From positions 8,809,501 to 8,873,500 of the forward strand of contig NC_073358.2 in NCBI RefSeq assembly GCF_027580225.2: a stretch of DNA of 64,000 nucleotides, given 5' to 3'. Positions 1-64,000 of the stretch are shown here, piece by piece; within the stretch, counting starts at the first letter, position 1; each line of letters opens with the position of its first letter. Made by a program: the position numbers and the translations under genes. Source of the stretch: Misgurnus anguillicaudatus (taxonomy: Eukaryota; Chordata; Actinopteri; Cypriniformes; Cobitidae). The notes under the pieces are model-generated. The model did no database searches. It was not told the origin of the DNA and saw only the letters and a list, made by a program, of their open reading frames with translations.

Positions 1-616
1 GTTTCCCTGTACCTGCAGAAGCAAAACAGCACCAAAGCATGATTGACCCCCCACCATGCTTCACAGTAGGCCAGGTGTTCTTTTCTTCATAGGCCTTGTT
101 TTTCCTCCTCCAAACATAGCGTTGATCCATGGGCCCAAACAGTTCTAATTTTGTTTCATCAGTCCACAGAACACTATCCCAAAACTTCTGTGGTTTGTCC
201 ACATGACTTTTGGCATACTGCAGTCGACTCTTCTTATTCTTTGGAGACAGCAAGGGGGTGCGCCTGGGAGTTCTGGCATGGAGGCCTTCAGTACGCAGGG
301 TGCGCCGTATTGTCTGAGCAGAAACTTCAGTACCCACATCTGACAAATCTTTTCTCAGTTCCTCAGCAGTCACACGGGGACTTTTTTCCACTCTACGCTT
401 CAGATAGCGCACAGCAGTCGCAGTTAGCATCTTTTTTCTGCCACGACCAGGAAGCGTTTCAACAGTGCCCTTTGCCTTGAATTTGCGAATGATGCTTCCT
501 ATGGTGTCTCTTGGTATGTTTAACATCTTTGCAATCTTCTTATAGCCATTGCCCTTCCTGTGAAGATTAATCACCTCTTCTCTTGTCTTCCTGGACCATT
601 CTTTTGACTTCACCAT
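1..616 (-). CDS. Tc1-like transposase, N-terminal 205 codons, open to the window edge
   Basis: Reading the minus strand from ATG at 616, the frame is open for 205 codons with no stop or frameshift. The N-terminal paired-type helix-turn-helix begins MVKSKEWSRKTREEVINLHR. A GRGRKK basic patch follows at residues 57-62, then a second DNA-binding unit. The catalytic core starts with VLWTDETKLELFG, whose aspartate (residue 153) is the first D of the DDE triad, followed by the family KHGGGSIMLWCCF. The second D and the E would lie outside the window. In the family the enzyme cuts and pastes the element at TA sites. Whether the full copy is intact cannot be judged here. Confidence 0.9.
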   Translation of the reverse strand, partial: MVKSKEWSRKTREEVINLHRKGNGYKKIAKMLNIPRDTIGSIIRKFKAKGTVETLPGRGRKKMLTATAVRYLKRRVEKSPRVTAEELRKDLSDVGTEVSAQTIRRTLRTEGLHARTPRRTPLLSPKNKKSRLQYAKSHVDKPQKFWDSVLWTDETKLELFGPMDQRYVWRRKNKAYEEKNTWPTVKHGGGSIMLWCCFASAGTGK

Positions 617-995
617 GTTTGTAACAACACCAGTAAATGTTTAGAAGGAGTTGAGTATCACAGTCATTTTAAAGCTGCCTAATTGGTGCTTATTAGGCTT
701 TATTGCTGTTCCCTGACATCCACAGGTGTTTTCAATACCTGATTGAAAACACTTCAATGAACCTCTGTTCTTCAGAGTGGTAGTTCTTTAAGGGGTTGAA
801 TAATTGTGTCAATGAATAATTCACAAAAGGAACATTTACTACTATATTACAAAACCAATTGATGTCATTTTAGTTGCATATGGTTCTTTAAGAAGTCATT
901 GTAGGATTTCATTCTGAATACAATTACAAATGTACACTAAATTCCTTAAAACCCTTAACAGCATTGGGGGGTTGAATAATTTTGAACACAACTGT
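1..995 (-). mobile_element. Tc1-like DNA transposon, cut by the left window edge
   Basis: The right end is a terminal inverted repeat whose outer bases on the minus strand read ACAGTTGTGTTC, next to a TA target. A second TTGAATAATT-type direct repeat lies near 795-830, a layout usual for Tc1 family repeats. The transposase is read on the minus strand from 616. The other terminus is outside the window. Confidence 0.9.
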
Positions 996-1009
996 ATATA
1001 ATATACATT

Positions 1010-1160
1010 CTCAGGATAAAGGGTACTAGAGCTGTCATTGGGATGGTACCATGTTTAAAGATCCTATGTACAGAAATGTATACATTTGGTACCAATATGT
1101 ATCTTTCAGGCACTGAAATGGACTCTACAAAGGTGTACCTGGACTTTTTGAAAAAGTAAC
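1010..1160. repeat. Degenerate copy of the GGGTACT/CAGTGACA palindromic repeat
   Basis: Pieces such as AAAGGGTACTAGAGCTGTCA, GGTACCAATATGTATCTTTC and AGTGACAG resemble, in order, the better copy at 14378-14572. It is a decayed fragment and the assignment is weak. Confidence 0.4.
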
Positions 1161-2798
1161 CACCCTAGTGACAGCATTTGAACTTTTTATGGAAATGTTT
1201 TAATCACTAAAAAAAAGATTCATTTAATTTACAAAAATTTTTTAAGGTAAGTGGTTGCAATCATTTTTTTTTGTGCAATCAATTTATTTAAGCTACATTC
1301 AGGGGCGCCGCTAGCAATTTTGGGCCCTATGAAAGAATAGGGGGTCAGGCCCCCACCATACCCATTTCGCACCAAACATACAATCCAACATACTGTAGCT
1401 ATTCAAAATCTTTGTCTGTAATTTAATAATACAGAACTATTTATTTTGCTATTGTTATGACCACAATTATCAGTATTTATAGACACCTACAATGTCTGCA
1501 GCTAAGATAATTTATTGTCCAATGTAAATTTAATTGAAAAATACAGTACATTAATCGAATATTCAGAGAAAATGCAACGTTCTTAAAGATTAAAGATAAA
1601 TGTGACCGTGCCTGTGAAAACCCAGCTGAAGTATTTATTTGTGATTTACTGTTTTCCACATAAATTCATCCTACATAATGTAAAGAACATTTTGTGAAAA
1701 TATGAACTTGATATCTTTAATATTAACTGAGTAATGTCATGTCAGCGATTGAAATCATAGTGAAATTAATGCTTGAAATTAAACTGTGATGCTATTTATT
1801 TCACAATAAGATTTGAGACTTTAGTCTGATTTTCACATGCAGTCTCAATGACATACTTGAGCTGTTACACACACAACATTGTTACATTTAAAAATGGCGA
1901 ACAACAACAATGCATCTTTTCTATACATTTACATTATGCCTCAAATAAGACTGGGTCAAAAATGCTTGACAAAAGCCTGTATTATAATTATTAGCATTAT
2001 TTATAAGGTAAAGAACAAGTTTCACACACCAGCAGCTTCAGTAAAGCAAAAATAACGACAGATCATTGAAACTGTGAACTTAAGAAAACAGCTATACTGT
2101 TATTAAATGATTCTTCAGACTGTTTTTTAATCAACGGTGCTCTAAAATGAAATGAATGACAACTATAGCAGATTACGACTTAGATCTCCATTGATTTCTT
2201 AAACCTGTTGCAAGGTGAGAAGCTTTAATATACATAACTGGACTAGTTTAGCCTTCGTTGCATTTCAGTTTTATCACAATCAACTCGATTCACGACTGCA
2301 TAAATATCATTCTTTGGCATATTGCGTTGCAAAACATTGAAGTGTGTAACCGATCGCATTTCTACTTTATGTTAATTAGCTTATACGGGCTACGTTAATT
2401 AAAACAGCTTACAAGGGCTGACTTCGCGTTACAATCATAACATAAAACAGGGAACGTAAATCACCTTGTTTATTTTTAAACTGAGGTGAACAGAGCGAAG
2501 ACTTTACAGTGGAAAGAAAACTGCATTGTATTGCTCCAGCGTCACATTGTGTAAACTGCATTTATAGTAAGAAAGTGCACATATGCAGATATCATAGCAA
2601 ATAGCAGTAAATACACACACCTTGCTCTCTTGTGAAGTTCACGCGCACTGTGAGACCGTGGATAGAGACAGAGCGCAGCGCGTCACAACCTGAAAACCAC
2701 GCCCACCGGGGGGGAAAGCAATCCAACAGTCTCCATTGACTTTGTATTGCAAAAGGCCGCCTCCTTGTCATTTCTGGCTTATAACAAAAAACTGAATA

Positions 2799-2954
2799 AT
2801 GCCTAAAAGCTGCTTTGGGACAATATGTACAGCTAACAAGCCAAAGAACACAGAAATAAGTTTTTATAAGCTGTCGAGCCGTAAAACCCAGTCTTTAAGG
2901 AGAATAAAGTGGATCGCCGATTACGTTTCCCCCTATTGGACGCAGTTTTACTAA
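2799..2954 (+). pseudogene. THAP zinc-finger N-terminal fragment, left arm
   Basis: A 51-codon frame begins MPKSCFGTICTANKPKN and continues EISFYKLSSRKTQ and RRIKWIAD before a stop. The MPxxC-x4-C start, the following F-x-K-L stretch and the KW are the usual first half of a THAP DNA-binding finger. The downstream C-x2-H pair and AVPTIF motif are missing, so it is a fragment. THAP fingers are known in P-element-like transposases and host THAP proteins. Confidence 0.6.
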
Positions 2955-3204
2955 TAGGAGTACTATGAAAAGTTGCCTGTTTCCATTTCTGTGTCTAAAC
3001 GCTCGTTTTTTGAAGTCGACAGCTTATAAAAAATTATTTCTTTATTTTTTTGGCGTGTTAGATGTACACCTTGTCACACAGCAGCTTTTAGGTATTATTC
3101 TGTTTTTAAGTTTAATCTGTAAATAAGTTTTTATAAGCTGTCGACCCCTAGGGATGAGCGTTTAAAGACACGGAGATGGAGGCAGGCAACTTTTCATGGT
3201 GCTT

Positions 3205-3363
3205 CTATTGGTGGAACTGCGTCCACTGGGGGGAAGCGTGGTCGGCGATCCACTTTGTTCTCCTTGGAGGCTGGGTTTTGCGGCTCGACAGCTTATGGAG
3301 GCTTATTTCTGGGTTCTTTGGCTTGTTGGCTGTGCATGTTGTCACACAGCAGCTTTTAGGCAT
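3205..3363 (-). pseudogene. THAP zinc-finger N-terminal fragment, right arm
   Basis: This is the mirror copy of the left-arm frame: MPKSCCVTTCTANKPKN, EISLHKLSSRKTQPPRR, TKWIADHA and a stop after 52 codons. It keeps both amino-proximal cysteines (C-x4-C) and the tryptophan but lacks the C-x2-H half. Confidence 0.6.
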
Positions 3364-3792
3364 TATTCAGTTTTTTGTTATAAGCCAGAAATGACAAGGA
3401 GGCGGCTTCTCGCAATACAAACTCAATGGAGACGGTTGGATTGATTTCCCCCCCGGTGGGCGTGGTTTTCAAATTTGCATAACGGCGCTCTGTCTCTATT
3501 GAAGACGGCGCTAACACGCAGAGTAAAGACGGGGCGGAGCTAAGAGGGCTCAGCTCAAGGGGGTTGCGTTTGCGGCACAGTCCTTGGCTGGGGCCCTCAA
3601 AAGTTCAAGGGCCCTTAGAATCGTCCTAACTTTTCCCCCCTTTACGGCGCCCCTGGCTACATTTAAACAAAAGTGTTTTGTTTTGTTTTGTATTTCTATT
3701 TTTTTTTTTTTTGTTTAAATGTAGCTTAAATAAATTGATTGCGACCAATTACTTTAAAAAATTTAGTAAATTTAATGAATCTTTTTTTCATG

Positions 3793-5689
3793 AAAAGAAA
3801 TAGTGATACAGAAGTTTTCACCTAAAATAAAAAAGTAAAATGTTTTACTAAAATGCATTGCGTCATGGGTTAAAACTCAGGCAACACATACGGATAAAAA
3901 TATGTATACCTTGTAACGTACTGTTGCTTTGGATAAAAACCTCTGCCAAATAAATGTAAAATGTTCATTTAAAAATCCCACTTTACACTTAATAATAAAT
4001 ATGTTTTTTTTTATCTTTATCTTTAAGTTGAATTAACTCAACATTTTAAGGTACTAGGTAACTTACTTTTTTAGGTTAAATCAACAAATCTTGTTTTTAC
4101 AGTGTAACTCTTTGAGCTGTTTCTCCTGAGCTTCAAATCAATAATTCTGTGTACACTGCCTGAGGATGGGTTTAAAAAATAATAGTGTACTTCCTCTGAT
4201 GACCACAGAGTGTCGCTGTGACGTTTCACTGCTGGAATCCCCTGTCTGCTCTTTTCATAATCTGGTGTTACATAACAGTCGTGATTGAGACTGAAAGAGA
4301 ACAGAGATGTGCAAATGCACTTCAGTACAGACAGGGGGCTGAACTCAACATATGACCAAATTGAAAGACTCTGCTCACTGCTGTGTGCTGCTTGTTTTGT
4401 ATGCGCTGTCAATATTTGCATAATCGCAATCTCAGCAGGTGTGGGTATTTAAATATTAGTAAACATTCCTGAAAGGTATTTGCTTATTTTTTTGGACAGC
4501 TGGCATAATGAGAATCATTGTAAATACAACAGTATGCACTGTATAGCCTGGTAAACCACTGTTTAGAAGTGAAAATCAATAGTATTAAAGGGATAATTTC
4601 CTCTTATCTGACATCTATAATTCAGTTTAACCTAGGGTTGCTTGTAATCTCTTGTACAGTGTTTGATAGAAAGCTCCAAAATAATACTTTGCTTATGAAC
4701 TTACATCACCTGTATTTAAATGTAAATAGGAACCTGTAATGTATAAGCTAAAGTATAAGCAGTGTCTTATTGGTCACATCATTTTGGCCTCTTAAACTTT
4801 AAACAAAGACCACGCTAGCAACCACATAAAACCATCTGACAATAAAACACTATTGCATCACAATTGGAGGGTTTACTTCATTTTAATTTGACCTTAACAT
4901 TAAAATAAATACCCAGCTGTCCTGTATAGTGATGTAATTGATATTCTTGCCAAATTTAAATGCCTCCATGGCTGGAAATATTCACATAATATATTAAATA
5001 TGAATGAATTATAAAATGTAGCTTTCTTGTATATTCATCAGGTTAAAATTTCTGTAGTTTAACAAACGTTTTCCTTCTGGGTTCACATGGATCCTAACTA
5101 CTCCCAGAGGCAGATAATGGTGCTCTTTTTTGAAATGCATAACACTGTGCAATCCATTATCTACACCTTTCATCTATGCCTTTCATATCTTAAAAGGCTG
5201 TATTATTTAATAATAATAATAAAACGCGTGCGCGCTCGTGTGTAAGCGGGATCTCTTTATTTTGATGTGATAATGCAATCTTGTTGTGCACAGTTGAGGC
5301 TGTGGAGAACCATTGCATGAGACTCAATGTATACTAGCTGTACATCTGGGATGGCTTGAGGAAAAGTAAATTATATGAGAATTTTGGGTGAACTATTCCT
5401 TTAAAGTGACTGCGTATTGTTTATGATGAAATGCTCATGGAATGTCTACATGGTATAAAAAGTTAGCATGACTTTCAGCAATTAACAAAATTAACAAATA
5501 TTATAAAAAACAACCCTGTTTGGAGGGCTTTGCACAAGAGCACCTTTAAATTGAATTAAACTGTGTTTTATTATCATTTTTACGTATATTCGTATAATGT
5601 TTATGCTACTGTCGCATCATGCTGTCAATCATATTTATAATTTAGTAATGCGAACTTGCGTTGCAGTAAACACTGCTGCGGTTTAGCCG
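3793..5689. other. Upstream intergenic DNA without a recognisable gene
   Basis: This stretch is AT-rich. A SINE-like tail (GGATAAAAACCTCTGCCAAA) lies near 3930-3958, a (TAA)n run near 5208, and the end of a common repeat (GGGTGAACTATTCCTTTAAA) at about 5385-5405. The open frames here show no conserved protein features. Confidence 0.5.
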
Positions 5690-5941
5690 CTGTCGGTGTG
5701 AAAGCGCAATAGGAACGCTGCGCATACGTCCTGCCTACGCAACGCGCGTCCGGTATGAAACAATCTTGAGATCTTAACACAGAACGCGTCGTGAGTCTCA
5801 CCACCTTCAACTGCATCTGCGTCGTGCGCGCGTCAGGAGTCCAGCAGCAGGTGCACAGTGCAAAGCGCGGTAAAAGGTGAACGATGCGCGCGCGTTGACA
5901 GCTCATGTCCATCTCCTGGTAGCAACTTGTCAGCCGGAGGA
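5690..5941 (+). promoter_or_regulatory. CpG-rich putative promoter/5'UTR of kcnt1
   Basis: This stretch is dense in CG dinucleotides (repeated GCGC, ACGCG and CGTCG) in an otherwise AT-rich window, and it ends directly at the kcnt1 start codon. CpG-rich DNA at a first exon is typical of a vertebrate promoter. I see no convincing TATA box, and the transcription start cannot be placed from sequence alone. Confidence 0.5.
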
Positions 5942-63274
<57,333 letters not shown>

Positions 63275-63360
63275 TGAGCGAGCGGCCTCATTGTTTTTTC
63301 ACAGCATGTTTCCGTTTAGACTGATGGCTTAGCAAATTCAGCTGTCAGTAAAATGATTTT

Positions 63361-63699
63361 CTACTTTTAACGGAATGGTTTGCACAAAATTAAAATTCTC
63401 TCATTATTTATTTACCCTCATTCCATCCCAAATGTTAAAGCTAATTGTCTGATTAACATTGTGACTTTAACAACACAGAAAACATTTCCTTGCTGGCTAG
63501 GATTTGACTTTGACACCCCTGCTCTATGGTGTCATGGCGAAGAACTTTATATAGCATTGTGATTCATGCTAACGTACATTGTACAAACTTACAGTATTAG
63601 ATGTTTTCAAATTTTTTCAAATTTGCATTTAGCCAAAGAACATCTGGGATGGCCTGAGGTTGAGATCATTTTCATTTTGGGCTGAACTATTTCTTTAAA
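63361..63699. repeat. GGGATAGTTCACCC-family palindromic repeat, diverged
   Basis: TTTAACGGAATGGTTTGCAC-AAAATTAAAATTCTCTCATT and the closing TTTTCATTTTGGGCTGAACT-ATTTCTTTAAA are inverted ends. It lies in intron 20. Confidence 0.55.
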
Positions 63700-64000
63700 T
63701 AATCAGACATTCTTTAACTTGACAATGTAAGACATATAAACGCTTACATACATAAAAATATATTTTTTGTGGTCATACCAAATTGTCATAGTTTCTAATG
63801 TATCTTATATTGCTCTCTTATTTAAAGCTTTCTAAAGTGTTGTTTTCATTTTGATCCTAAAACGCTTTCTATCAGTAATGCAGAATTGTCTCTCACATTG
63901 TAAATTCTTCCCTCAGAGTTTCCATGGCAACTCTGAGATGTGTCAAAAGCAATTTTGCCATTACCTGCGTATGCATTTTACACTGAGATGTTTATAAGGT

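Larger units (their letters stand above)
2663..3498. mobile_element. Long palindromic element with inverted THAP-finger remnants (copy 1)
   Basis: The ends read TAGAGACAGAGC and GCTCTGTCTCTA, and the two arms of about 400 bp are imperfect inverted copies (CCACGCCCACCGGGGGGG against CCCCCCGGTGGGCGTGGT, and so on). Each arm carries a short frame with the start of a THAP zinc finger. Copy 2 is at 61772-62334. TA at both ends may be a TA target duplication. No transposase was found. Confidence 0.75.
1300..3655. mobile_element. hAT-like element with perfect 8-bp target duplication
   Basis: The terminal inverted repeats are CAGGGGCGCCG at 1300 and CGGCGCCCCTG ending at 3655, flanked by identical 8-bp duplications GCTACATT (1292-1299 and 3656-3663), the hAT signature. 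The 2,356-bp element encodes no recognisable hAT transposase. Its right half is occupied by a palindromic element at 2663-3498. The remaining 1300-2662 is AT-rich without a gene I recognise. Confidence 0.85.
1205..3792. mobile_element. Palindromic CACTA-end MITE, split by a hAT insertion (1300-3655)
   Basis: Arms at 1205-1299 and 3656-3792 are inverted copies of each other (GGTAAGTGGTTGCAATC against GATTGCGACCAATTAC; AAGCTACATT against AATGTAGCTT). An uninterrupted copy of the same element lies at 15497-15699, showing that 1300-3655 is an insertion. Confidence 0.8.

Noticed and set aside
4071..4421. 116-codon minus-strand frame upstream of kcnt1
   Set aside because: No conserved motif; runs of S, H and K coded by AT-rich non-coding DNA.
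5858..5941. Extended kcnt1 N-terminus (28 extra codons)
   Set aside because: The extension starts at GTG, which is not a normal eukaryotic start. ATG at 5942 is the first ATG in this frame and has good context.

Overview
This is vertebrate genomic DNA, most likely from a cyprinid-type teleost (carp, barbel or zebrafish relative). The evidence is a split gene with canonical GT-AG introns and vertebrate-level protein similarity, set in a very dense mix of DNA transposons (hAT, Tc1/mariner, Harbinger, EnSpm/CACTA-type and piggyBac-like), a tRNA-derived SINE, L2- and L1-like LINE pieces and long AT-rich introns. Nothing prokaryotic is present: no operons, no CRISPR.

One host gene can be supported. 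It is kcnt1 (Slack, KNa1.1), the sodium-activated potassium channel alpha subunit, on the + strand. Twenty coding exons were read by eye, from the start codon at 5942 to the donor after 63273, where the gene runs off the right edge. They encode about 811 residues, roughly two thirds of the vertebrate protein of about 1,230 residues: cytoplasmic N-terminus, S1-S6 with a TVGYGD selectivity filter, RCK1, the RCK1-RCK2 linker and the start of RCK2. Every junction keeps phase except exon 15 to exon 16, where the acceptor looks damaged.

Layout. 1-995: end of a Tc1-like transposon with a transposase frame open to the window edge. 1205-3792: a CACTA-end MITE split by a hAT element that itself holds a palindrome with two THAP-finger remnants. 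3793-5690: upstream non-coding DNA. 5690-6130: CpG-rich promoter and exon 1. 6091-31620: the 25.5-kb first intron, packed with palindromic DNA transposons, a broken Harbinger autonomous copy, nested hATs, a SINE and a 35-bp perfect-arm hairpin. 31621-52688: exons 2-17 with short introns full of nested transposons, an L2-type LINE and three piggyBac-like TTAA elements. 52689-58621: intron 17, with a Tc1-like element and a 3.76-kb terminal-inverted-repeat element holding an L1 remnant. 58622-63273: exons 18-20, with long microsatellites and a second THAP palindrome between exons 18 and 19.

The transposon names come from terminal repeats, target duplications and recalled family features. No database search was possible, so family labels on the non-autonomous elements are tentative.
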